Position numbers and translations under genes: made by a program. Positions 1-8,106 of a stretch of 34,046 bases of DNA are shown in pieces. Numbering within the stretch: the stretch's first letter is position 1; the number at the start of each line of letters is the position of its first letter. Origin of the DNA: Clostridiaceae bacterium (lineage in GTDB: Bacteria > Bacillota > Clostridia > Acetivibrionales > DUMB01); assembly GCA_012840535.1 (NCBI GenBank), contig DULF01000177.1, positions 1 to 34,046 on the forward strand, read 5' to 3'. The notes beneath the pieces are model-generated. The model saw nothing but the letters and a program-made list of their open reading frames with translations, was not told where the DNA came from and made no database searches.

Positions 1-1
1 C

Positions 2-1063
2 GAACGGTTTAATATAAACTCCCCTAAACAACTTGGGGTTATATTGTTTGAGAAATTAAAGCTTCCAGCTTCAAAGAAAACAAAGACAGGATACTCTACA
101 AATGCAGAAGTACTTGAGCAGCTGTCGTGGCAACACGATATTGTGGCAAAGATTCTGGAATACAGGCAATTGGTAAAGTTAAAATCTACATATGTAGAGG
201 GTTTAATCAACGTTGTGAATCCTTTGACCGGAAGAATACACTCAAGCTTTAACCAGACTGTAACGGTCACCGGAAGAATAAGCAGTACAGAGCCAAACCT
301 TCAGAATATCCCGGTAAAGCTTGAAATGGGCAGAAAAATAAGAAAGGTTTTTATCCCCCAAAATGAGGATTATGTGCTATGTGATGCTGATTATTCGCAA
401 ATTGAGCTGAGGGTGCTTGCCCATATAACCGGTGACGAAAACATGATAGCTGCTTTCAAGAATAATGAAGATATTCACACGAATACCGCATCCAGGGTGT
501 TCGGAATTGAGAAAAATGAGGTTACTCCCTTAATGAGAGCAAAAGCTAAAGCGGTAAATTTCGGTATTGTATACGGCATTGGGGAATTTAGCCTGTCAAA
601 GGATCTTGGGGTTTCAATAAGGGAAGCCAAACGGTATATTGAAGAATACCTCAGCAAGTATCCAAACGTAAGGCAGTATATGCATGATATAGTCGAGCAG
701 GCTAAAGAATATGGATATGTAACAACACTGTTTAACAGGAGGAGGTATTTGCCTGAACTTAAGTCCAGCAACCGCAATATCAGAGCCTTTGGTGAGAGGA
801 TAGCAATGAATACGCCTATACAGGGAAGCGCTGCGGATATCATAAAAATTGCAATGGTGAATGTTTATAAGGAACTGAAGGATAAAAAAATGAAATCACG
901 ATTGATTTCGCAAGTGCATGATGAGTTGATAATTGAAGCGCATGTTGATGAAAAGGAACAAGTTGAGGAAATATTAAAAAAGAACATGGAAAATGCGGCC
1001 TGCCTGAAAGTGCCATTATCTGTTGAGGTTAGGACCGGCAGAAGTTGGTATGATACAAAATGA
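2..1063 (+). CDS. polA: DNA polymerase I, C-terminal polymerase domain (5' end outside window)
   Basis: Frame is open from base 2 (ERFNINSPKQLGVILFEKL...); Pol A motifs DADYSQIELRVLAH, RAKAKAVNFGIVYG, QVHDELIIEA. Confidence 0.97.
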   Translation, partial: ERFNINSPKQLGVILFEKLKLPASKKTKTGYSTNAEVLEQLSWQHDIVAKILEYRQLVKLKSTYVEGLINVVNPLTGRIHSSFNQTVTVTGRISSTEPNLQNIPVKLEMGRKIRKVFIPQNEDYVLCDADYSQIELRVLAHITGDENMIAAFKNNEDIHTNTASRVFGIEKNEVTPLMRAKAKAVNFGIVYGIGEFSLSKDLGVSIREAKRYIEEYLSKYPNVRQYMHDIVEQAKEYGYVTTLFNRRRYLPELKSSNRNIRAFGERIAMNTPIQGSAADIIKIAMVNVYKELKDKKMKSRLISQVHDELIIEAHVDEKEQVEEILKKNMENAACLKVPLSVEVRTGRSWYDTK

Positions 1064-1114
1064 GGCACGTGAATGGTGAAATGTTAAAAAATATTGTAAG
1101 GGATGGTTCTGTTA

Positions 1115-1714
1115 ATGGTTATTGGTATTACCGGAGGCATTGGAAGCGGAAAAAGCACTGTATCAAAGATACTCAGAGATCTTGGAGCCAAGGTTATTGA
1201 TGCGGATAGAATTTCCAGGGAGGTAACTGCCAAGGGAAAAAAAGCCTATGACGAAATAGTCGACACTTTTGGCAGTGGCGTATTGAATGAAGATGGAGAG
1301 CTTGACAGAAAAAAACTTGCGGATATTGTGTTTAATGACCAGGAAAAGTTAAAGCTTCTTGAAGGAATTGTACATAAGTACGTTATTGAAGAAATTGAAA
1401 AAAGGGTAAATGCAGCAAAAAATGAATGGAGTTCGGATATTATTGTGCTGGATGTGCCTATTCCTGTGAAACGGGGTTTTATTGACCTGGTTGACCAGGT
1501 ATGGGTTGTGACATGCGATATGGAAACAAGGATAAAGCGGATTATGGAAAGAAGCGGCTACACGTATGAAGAAGCTGTCAAGCGCATTAATTCGCAGATG
1601 AAGGAAGACGAATACCTGAAAATTGCAGACGAAGTCCTGGTCAATAACGGGAGTATAGAAGAACTCGAAAACAGTGTTGCAAAATTGTACATAAAAATAC
1701 GAAGTATCAGGTGA
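1115..1714 (+). CDS. coaE: Dephospho-CoA kinase
   Basis: MVIGITGGIGSGKSTVSKIL P-loop, DADRISREV, LDVPIP; ORF track start 1103, likely ATG 1115. polA-coaE order is common in Firmicutes. Confidence 0.93.
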   Translation: MVIGITGGIGSGKSTVSKILRDLGAKVIDADRISREVTAKGKKAYDEIVDTFGSGVLNEDGELDRKKLADIVFNDQEKLKLLEGIVHKYVIEEIEKRVNAAKNEWSSDIIVLDVPIPVKRGFIDLVDQVWVVTCDMETRIKRIMERSGYTYEEAVKRINSQMKEDEYLKIADEVLVNNGSIEELENSVAKLYIKIRSIR

Positions 1715-2280
1715 TGTTTTTGTCTAAAAAATACGGCAGAAAAGCAAGGCTTATTGTTACCGTGGCAATAGCCATGTTGTTAATTGTCCTGATTTTGAAC
1801 AACGCGGCAAAAGCTATGTTTCCGTTGAAATATAAAGACGTGGTATATAAGCATGCTGTTGAGTTTAATATTGACCCCTACCTTGTTTTTGCAATTATAA
1901 AAGCGGAAAGCAGTTTTAACCCTAATGCCGTTTCAAGCAAGGGAGCTGTTGGATTAATGCAAATTTCTGAAACAACAGGGAAATGGGGAGCCGAGAATCT
2001 TAACATGGACAACTACTCAGTCAGTGACCTTTACGATCCTGAAATTAATATCAGGATTGGCTGCTGGTATTTAAGCAGGCTAATGAAAGAATTTGACTTT
2101 CAGCTGGATCTTGTAGTAGCAGCCTATAACGGTGGAAGCGGTAATGTTAATGAGTGGCTGAAAAACAGGGATTACAGCAGTTCCGGGGCTAGCCTGGACA
2201 AAATACCCTTCAAGGAAACCGAAAGGTTTTTGAAAAGGGTGAAAAATTACCATGCCATTTATAAGAGGCTTTATGGATAA
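1711..2280 (+). CDS. Lytic transglycosylase (SLT domain), membrane-anchored
   Basis: N-terminal TM segment; KAESSFNPNAVSSKGAVGLMQI and AAYNGGSGNV motifs; overlaps the coaE stop. Confidence 0.92.
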   Translation: MMFLSKKYGRKARLIVTVAIAMLLIVLILNNAAKAMFPLKYKDVVYKHAVEFNIDPYLVFAIIKAESSFNPNAVSSKGAVGLMQISETTGKWGAENLNMDNYSVSDLYDPEINIRIGCWYLSRLMKEFDFQLDLVVAAYNGGSGNVNEWLKNRDYSSSGASLDKIPFKETERFLKRVKNYHAIYKRLYG

Positions 2281-2285
2281 GCCCC

Positions 2286-2678
2286 TTATTTTGTCGGTAT
2301 ATAATTCACTTTTTTCAATAGTTTTCTTGGGGTATTGTTAACATAGAATGTTTGAAAGTCATGAGGATTGCTTTTTTTGCAATTGTCGCACAGGATTCCT
2401 GAGCGTATTGGCTTGCCGCAACTCTCACAACTGAGAAAAAGGTTGTCATCTTCGATGATTTCAAGTCTTTCTTCCCTTAAATAACGTTTAATCTGAGGAA
2501 TTGGAATATGAAGTTTTTCTGATACTTCAAATACTTGAGCGCCTGGGTGAATATAAAGGTATTCTCTTATTTTTTCGAAGTCCTTGTCATCACGAATATA
2601 ACACTCAGGGCATAGTTTTCTGATTCCTGTAACTTCACTAAAGCGACCACACCTGGCACAGACTTCTAGTTTAGCCAT
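2286..2678 (-). CDS. YvyF-like (flagellar-operon-type) zinc-ribbon/HTH protein
   Basis: Two CxxC pairs (CARCG...CPEC; CESCG...CDNC) flanking a winged-helix-like segment (VFEVSEKLHIPIPQIKRYLREERLEI). Confidence 0.6.
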   Translation of the reverse strand: MAKLEVCARCGRFSEVTGIRKLCPECYIRDDKDFEKIREYLYIHPGAQVFEVSEKLHIPIPQIKRYLREERLEIIEDDNLFLSCESCGKPIRSGILCDNCKKSNPHDFQTFYVNNTPRKLLKKVNYIPTK

Positions 2679-2698
2679 CATATCTACCTCAAATATAT

Positions 2699-2752
2699 GT
2701 TAACATACTTATACGCTATATAAATTATACACTTTTAGCGTAAGGATGTTAA
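2699..2752 (-). promoter_or_regulatory. SigmaA-type promoter of the YvyF-like gene embedded in a large dyad
   Basis: Minus strand TTAACA (2752-2747) - 17 bp - TATAAT (2729-2724); arms TTAACATACTTATACGCTA (2700-2718) and TAGCGTAAGGATGTTAA (2736-2752). Confidence 0.7.
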
Positions 2753-2816
2753 TGAACAGGGAGACCTAATTTCAGAGAATTAAGTCCTATTAACATAGGA
2801 ATGTTGTCATAGTGAT

Positions 2817-2842
2817 TGTCATGGGGACGGTTCCCCATGACA
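2817..2842. repeat. GGGGACGGTTCC-type hairpin
   Basis: TGTCATGGGGA-cggt-TCCCCATGACA, perfect 11-bp stem, 4-nt loop. Confidence 0.75.
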
Positions 2843-2852
2843 CATGACATAA

Positions 2853-3866
2853 TTACAGCTTTCTTCCCACTGCTTTGGCCACCGGTTCAAGTTCTTTCAT
2901 CAGCTCAGCAAACTTTGAAGGTCTTAAGGATTGAGGTCCGTCGCTTAATGCCGAAGCAGGCTCAGGGTGCACTTCTATAAGAAGCCCGTCTGCTCCTGTG
3001 GCAATCGCCCCTTTTGAAAGCGCTCCTACATATTTCCATATACCTGCGGCGTGGCTGGGGTCTACAATAATAGGAAGATGAGAGAGTTCTTTTACCACAG
3101 GTATGGCACTCATATCTATCGTATTCCTTGTGGATGTTTCATAGGTCCTTATACCCCGTTCACAGAGAATCACATTGGGATTTCCGGCAGCTAGTATATA
3201 TTCGGCAGCCATAAGCCATTCTTCAATTGTTGCTGCAAGTCCTCTTTTAAGGAGAACCGGTTTTCCTGACGTGCCGGCTTCTTGAAGGAGACGGAAATTC
3301 TGCATGTTTCTGGCTCCAATTTGTATAATATCCGTATATTCGGTTACAAGTTCAACATCACGCGTATCAACTACTTCGGTTACGATTTTCAGTCCTGTGG
3401 CTTCACGCGCAGTGGCCATGATTTTAAGCCCTTCTTCTTCGAGGCCTTGGAATGAATATGGAGATGTCCTGGGTTTGAAGGCTCCGCCGCGAAGCACTTT
3501 TGCGCCAGCCTCTTTTACTTTCATTGCAGTCTCCATAAACATTTCTTCATTTTCTATAGCGCATGGACCGGCAAAAACAATAATTTCCTCTCCACCTATT
3601 TTTACATCCCCTATTTCAACTATTGTAGGAGTTTGTTTAAGTTCGCGGCCCGCCAGCTTATAAGGCTTCATAATAGGCACAATGGTTTCAACACCGGGCA
3701 TCATGAGTATGGTTTGAGAGTTAAGCATCCGCTTATCGCCGATTGCTCCAATAACCGTTTTCACCTGCCCGAATATTGGATGAGTCTTAAATCCCTGATC
3801 CTGAAGCTTTTTTTGCACATTTTCTATTTGTTCACTGGTAGCGTTTTTACTCATTACAACAATCAT
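2853..3866 (-). CDS. aroF: 3-deoxy-7-phosphoheptulonate (DAHP) synthase, AroF/KdsA-like class with N-terminal extension
   Basis: [51 protein letters not shown]; likely ATG at 3866 ([13 protein letters not shown]). Confidence 0.93.
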   Translation of the reverse strand: MIVVMSKNATSEQIENVQKKLQDQGFKTHPIFGQVKTVIGAIGDKRMLNSQTILMMPGVETIVPIMKPYKLAGRELKQTPTIVEIGDVKIGGEEIIVFAGPCAIENEEMFMETAMKVKEAGAKVLRGGAFKPRTSPYSFQGLEEEGLKIMATAREATGLKIVTEVVDTRDVELVTEYTDIIQIGARNMQNFRLLQEAGTSGKPVLLKRGLAATIEEWLMAAEYILAAGNPNVILCERGIRTYETSTRNTIDMSAIPVVKELSHLPIIVDPSHAAGIWKYVGALSKGAIATGADGLLIEVHPEPASALSDGPQSLRPSKFAELMKELEPVAKAVGRKL

Positions 3867-3959
3867 ACACGAAACCCCCCTTTTTTTAACTTTAATAATC
3901 TTTATCTTATTGAATGCGGCAAGGTCCTGCCCGCCACATATCACCTGTTATCCCTTATC

Positions 3960-4198
3960 TCAAACCTTGTTCTTTTTATCTCATACCTGCCGTAATGCAC
4001 TTCCAAACCTCTGACCTCCAATTTACCATAAGGTTTTCACCTTACCTCATGATGTAATGCACCTCTAACCTCCAACTTCCAAATTGCCATAAGACCTACC
4101 CACCGTAAAGCCTACCCGCAGGTCTGACCCTCATCCCTTTACCTCTCACCACTTACCTCGTACCCGCCGTAAGGCTTACCTCGTACCTGCCGTAAGGT
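3960..4198. repeat. Degenerate C-rich ('acctct(a/g)') repeat tract; includes a near-identical 23-bp tandem duplication
   Basis: Repeated acctct/acctcc/cttacctcgtacc words; units cttacctcgtacccgccgtaagg (4152-4174) and cttacctcgtacctgccgtaagg (4175-4197) differ at one base. Confidence 0.65.
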
Positions 4199-4470
4199 GC
4201 AAAAATCCTCGCCCCATTATGGGACGAGGATTGTATATTCCACGCGGTACCACCCAAATTGACTTAAACAAGTCCACCTCATTAAATGTACAGGGAAAAC
4301 CCGATACATCCTTTCTTTTAACGGTGAAAGCTCCGGTATTGCCTACTAACATTATGTTTCAGCAAACAGCTCAAAGGAGAACTTCAATTATTCTATCCTG
4401 CCAGGCTTCCACCGTCCCCGGCTCGCTTTGAGGACTCAAATAACCTACTTTTCCTTATCATCGCATTAGC
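4197..4470 (-). ncRNA. T-box leader RNA (aroF leader)
   Basis: Minus strand has Stem I AG..CCGGGGACGGTGGAAGCC, canonical T-box GGGTGGTACCGCG (4255-4243), and terminator AATCCTCGTCCCAT-a-ATGGGGCGAGGATTTTT. Likely specifier TTC at 4381-4379. Confidence 0.93.
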
Positions 4471-4490
4471 CAGTTTTTAGTTTATTAAAA

Positions 4491-4520
4491 ATACTACCAT
4501 AAGACATTCTTATATGTCAA
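4491..4520 (-). promoter_or_regulatory. SigmaA promoter of T-box/aroF transcript
   Basis: Minus strand TTGACA (4520-4515) - 18 bp - TAGTAT (4496-4491). Confidence 0.75.
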
Positions 4521-4583
4521 CATGCAATTTTTATTAACCATATCACAAAAATTTCAGTGTGATAATTTAAAAATATTCTTTTT

Positions 4584-4612
4584 TTGCAAACTATAAGGAT
4601 ATATGATATTAT
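4584..4612 (+). promoter_or_regulatory. SigmaA promoter upstream of cheW-like gene
   Basis: TTGCAA (4584-4589) - 17 bp - TATTAT (4607-4612). Confidence 0.55.
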
Positions 4613-4709
4613 TATAATATTATTATGCTGTAAAATTATTGAATTAAATGTTTTTTTTATTGTATGCTTCATAGGAATAGTTACTGACATTTACAGGGGG
4701 TACTGTGAG

Positions 4710-5177
4710 ATGAATGAAATACATATTGTTACATTTCAGCTCAACAATCTGGTATTTGGTGCTGAAGCTTTGCAGGTTAAGGAAATAAAGAAATATAAGG
4801 ATGTTGCTAGTCTTCCGGAAATGCCTGAGTATATTCATGGAATAATAAATCTTAGAGGTATTGAAGTACCAGTAGTAAACCTTAACGAGAAATTCAAGCT
4901 TGGTGTATCTGAAATCAACAAAAAGACGAAAATATTGATTACTCAGGTAGAAGACATGCATATTGGATTTGCAGTGAACGATGTTTATGAAATTTTGAAA
5001 TTCACTGAGGAAGAAATTGATTCAGTGCCCAGGGGATTACTCGACAAGTCAAACTCCTATTTGAAATATATAGCCAAAAGAGGAGAAAAGCTGATTTCAG
5101 TGGTGGATCTGTCGAAAGTTTTGGATGACAGGGAAGTAAGTGAAATTACACAATTAATAGAACAAAAAACGGCCTGA
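4710..5177 (+). CDS. CheW-like chemotaxis coupling-domain protein
   Basis: FQLNNLVFGAEALQVKEIKKY..., MPEYIHGIINLRGIEVPVVNLNEKF, typical of the CheW fold; start at ATG 4710 rather than the tracked 4584. Confidence 0.9.
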   Translation: MNEIHIVTFQLNNLVFGAEALQVKEIKKYKDVASLPEMPEYIHGIINLRGIEVPVVNLNEKFKLGVSEINKKTKILITQVEDMHIGFAVNDVYEILKFTEEEIDSVPRGLLDKSNSYLKYIAKRGEKLISVVDLSKVLDDREVSEITQLIEQKTA

Positions 5178-5195
5178 ACAGGCCATTTTTGTTTT
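5171..5195 (+). terminator. Rho-independent terminator of cheW-like gene
   Basis: GGCCTG-aa-CAGGCC followed by ATTTTTGTTTT. Confidence 0.85.
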
Positions 5196-5373
5196 GTGCC
5201 GCAAATAATAATGCGGGCAGCAAGATGGCGCTCCTGCAAATACCGGAAGCCTGCAGGGGAGACAAGTGGTCTCCGGTTTTACCCCTATAATTTATGCGCG
5301 CGGCTAAATGTCGCCCCTGTTTCTAACTTCCAGCCTCTCACCTCGTACCCTTTACCTCTGACCCGACCGAAGG

Positions 5374-6471
5374 TCATACATTAAACCTGAAAAGAGCTAC
5401 GTCTCCATCTTTCATTATGTAATCCCTGCCTTCAGAACGGACCAGGCCTTTTTCCCGCGCTGCATTATACGAACCACAACTGACCAGGTCATCATATGAG
5501 ACAATTTCAGCACGTATGAACCCTTTTTCAAAATCGCTGTGGATTTTCCCGGCTGCCTGCGGAGCTTTTGTTCCTTTTTTTATTGTCCATGCTCTGACTT
5601 CCTTTGGACCTGCAGTCAGGAAGCTGATTAAGCCTAAAAGCCTGTAACTTGCTTTTATTAACCGATCCAAGCCGGACTCATCAAGTCCAAGTTCATTTAA
5701 AAACACTTTCTTTTCCTCATCATCCAACTGGGCAATTTCTTCTTCAATTTTGGCACATATAACCATTACTTCTGATCCTTCGCTTTTTGCAATATTTTCA
5801 AGTTCTTTAACAAATTTGTTGTTTTGATATGACTGCATGTCCTCCTCAGAGATATTTGCAGCATACAATACAGGTTTTGAAGTAAGAAGAAACAATTGGT
5901 GGTCGATGATTTGCTTCTCTTCGTCCGTGAGTTTTAAAGCCCTTACAGGGATGCCTTTTTCAAGGTTTTCTTTTAGCATTTCAAAAAACTCAAGTTCTAT
6001 CTGGTACTTTTTATCACCTGATTTCAGCATCTTACGGGTTCTGTCAATTCGTTTTTCAAGCATTTCCAGATCAGCAAATATTAACTCAAGGTTAATTGTT
6101 TCAACATCCCTTTTTGGGTCTATTGACCCGTCTACATGAACAATATTGTTATCCTCAAAACAGCGCACAACATGAACAATTGCATCTACTTCACGGATGT
6201 GGGAAAGAAATTTATTTCCCAAACCCTCGCCTCTGCTGGCGCCTTTTACAAGCCCTGCAATGTCTACAAATTCTATGGTGGTGGGTGTAACTTTCTCAGG
6301 GTTATACATTTGGGCAAGTACATTAAGCCTTTCATCAGGCACGGGCACTATGCCCACATTGGGTTCTATTGTGCAGAACGGGTAATTGGCGCATTCCGCT
6401 CCGGCTTTTGTTATTGCGTTAAATAACGTACTTTTTCCTACATTTGGTAGTCCTACTATGCCAAGTTTCAT
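5374..6471 (-). CDS. ychF: Redox-regulated ATPase/GTPase YchF (OLA1 family)
   Basis: MKLGIVGLPNVGKSTLFNAITKAGAECANYPFCTIEPNVG; VDIAGLVKGASRGEGLGNKFL; C-terminal TGS-like domain. Confidence 0.97.
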   Translation of the reverse strand: MKLGIVGLPNVGKSTLFNAITKAGAECANYPFCTIEPNVGIVPVPDERLNVLAQMYNPEKVTPTTIEFVDIAGLVKGASRGEGLGNKFLSHIREVDAIVHVVRCFEDNNIVHVDGSIDPKRDVETINLELIFADLEMLEKRIDRTRKMLKSGDKKYQIELEFFEMLKENLEKGIPVRALKLTDEEKQIIDHQLFLLTSKPVLYAANISEEDMQSYQNNKFVKELENIAKSEGSEVMVICAKIEEEIAQLDDEEKKVFLNELGLDESGLDRLIKASYRLLGLISFLTAGPKEVRAWTIKKGTKAPQAAGKIHSDFEKGFIRAEIVSYDDLVSCGSYNAAREKGLVRSEGRDYIMKDGDVALFRFNV

Positions 6472-6512
6472 TAAATCATCTTCCTTCTTAATTATATGAT
6501 TAACTAAGTATA

Positions 6513-7172
6513 TCAGTATATATTATCAATTTTTTTCAATATTGTATATATGTCGACGGTATTACTGACTATAAAATCAGGGTTTTCTCTGCGCAAAACC
6601 TCTTCAGGGAAGGAGGAAGTAACGGCAATGCATTTCATTCCGGCGCTTTTTGCAGCCTTTATGCCGTTTAACGCATCCTCGACAACTATACAATCAGAAG
6701 GATTTACCTCCATTAGTTTTGCAGCTGTCAGAAAAATTTCAGGATTCGGTTTTTTGTTCACGACAATTTCTCCATACACTATGGCAGAAAATATATCCTT
6801 GGAAATTCCAGCAACCTTCAGATTTGCATCAACTTTAACCTTATCCGCGCTGCTTGCAATTGCCAGTTTGTATCCCTTGTCCTTCAGCTTGTACAACATC
6901 TGGGTTACGCCTTCGTAGATTTTTAATTTTGAATCGACTATTTCAAGGTAAATCTCATAAACCCGCTTTTTCATTTCAGGCTTATAAGTCAGCCCGTGTT
7001 TTTCGGCAACACCGCCGATAAACCTGTCCTCTCCGGCTCCAACAAAGGGTAAAAAATCTTCCGGAGAGGCCTTAACTCCATATTCAGAAAGACCTCTGAT
7101 TGAAGCCTCCAGAATAACGGGTTCGGAATCCACCAGTACTCCATCCATATCAAAAATTAAAGAGTATTTCAT
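6513..7172 (-). CDS. HAD-superfamily hydrolase, beta-phosphoglucomutase-like
   Basis: FDMDGVLVDSEP, ASSADKVKVDANL, VVEDALNGIKAAKSAGM. Confidence 0.85.
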   Translation of the reverse strand: MKYSLIFDMDGVLVDSEPVILEASIRGLSEYGVKASPEDFLPFVGAGEDRFIGGVAEKHGLTYKPEMKKRVYEIYLEIVDSKLKIYEGVTQMLYKLKDKGYKLAIASSADKVKVDANLKVAGISKDIFSAIVYGEIVVNKKPNPEIFLTAAKLMEVNPSDCIVVEDALNGIKAAKSAGMKCIAVTSSFPEEVLRRENPDFIVSNTVDIYTILKKIDNIY

Positions 7173-7419
7173 ATTCTTCCCCTTTCACAATAAAAATAAT
7201 TGAATACCTTTAAAATTTATCTATAGACATGGTACTATAATTGATCTGTTTTTTCAATTAATTAATGGCGCAGGCCTGATAATTGAAATGTTGTTTAATT
7301 AATAAATGGGTTGTGGTAGAATTATTAAAAAGCCATGTTTTTTTAAGTGATTTTAAATCTTTTAACAGGATTGACGAGTTGTTATAGATAATACATATAA
7401 ATGAGGATGGTGAGATGAT

Positions 7420-8106
7420 ATGGTAAACAAGACAAAAGTTCTCGTCGTAGACGATGATGTTAATATATGTGAACTAATCAGGTTGTATTTAGAAAAGGAA
7501 GGTTACGAAGTTTTAACGGTATACAGCGGCACAAAAGCAATTGAAGCGTTTGCTGATTTTACACCGAATATAGTTATACTTGACATAATGCTTCCCGGGA
7601 TTGACGGATTGCATGTTTGCAGGGAAATCAGGAAAAAAAGCAATATACCGATTATAATGCTTACAGCAAAAGGGGAAACCTTTGACAAGGTATTGGGACT
7701 CGAACTTGGAGCGGATGATTATATAGTAAAACCCTTTGATCCAAAAGAGCTTATTGCCAGAGTAAAAGCAGTTTTAAGAAGATACGGGCGCCAGGATTAT
7801 AATGTAGAGGAGGTTGTGTATCCAAATCTGGTTGTAAACCGTTCCAACTATACAATTAAGCTGAACGGTAAGGAAATGGAACTTCCCCCGAAGGAACTGG
7901 AGCTTCTTTTCTTCCTTGCATCCAATCCAAATAAGGTTTTTACCCGTGAACAACTGCTTGAACATGTATGGGGCTTTGATTTTTACGGAGATTCAAGGAC
8001 AGTAGACGTCCATATTAAGAGACTTAGGGAAAAGATTGACCTGCCAAATCAGGTATGGCAGCTAAAGACAGTTTGGGGGGTAGGATACAAGTTTGAGGTG
8101 AAATAA
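7420..8106 (+). CDS. OmpR/PhoB-family response regulator (CssR-like)
   Basis: VLVVDDDVNICELIRLYLEKEGY receiver, VILDIMLPGIDG, LGADDYIVKPFDPKEL, C-terminal winged helix. Confidence 0.95.
   Translation: MVNKTKVLVVDDDVNICELIRLYLEKEGYEVLTVYSGTKAIEAFADFTPNIVILDIMLPGIDGLHVCREIRKKSNIPIIMLTAKGETFDKVLGLELGADDYIVKPFDPKELIARVKAVLRRYGRQDYNVEEVVYPNLVVNRSNYTIKLNGKEMELPPKELELLFFLASNPNKVFTREQLLEHVWGFDFYGDSRTVDVHIKRLREKIDLPNQVWQLKTVWGVGYKFEVK

Noticed and set aside
3867-3944. N-terminal extension of the aroF ORF
   Set aside because: ATG 3866 is preceded by a gggggg-type RBS and matches the family's MIVVM start; the extension runs into repeat DNA.
4219-4431. 70-aa plus-strand ORF
   Set aside because: Antisense to the T-box leader; the 'protein' is a readout of conserved RNA structure (cgcggtaccaccc).
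4584-4709. N-terminal extension of the CheW ORF from TTG 4584
   Set aside because: The TTG is the -35 of a good promoter (TTGCAA-17-TATTAT); ATG 4710 begins the CheW-like domain.
6096-6426. Overlapping plus-strand ORFs opposite ychF
   Set aside because: Antisense to a highly conserved GTPase; no RBS or family support.
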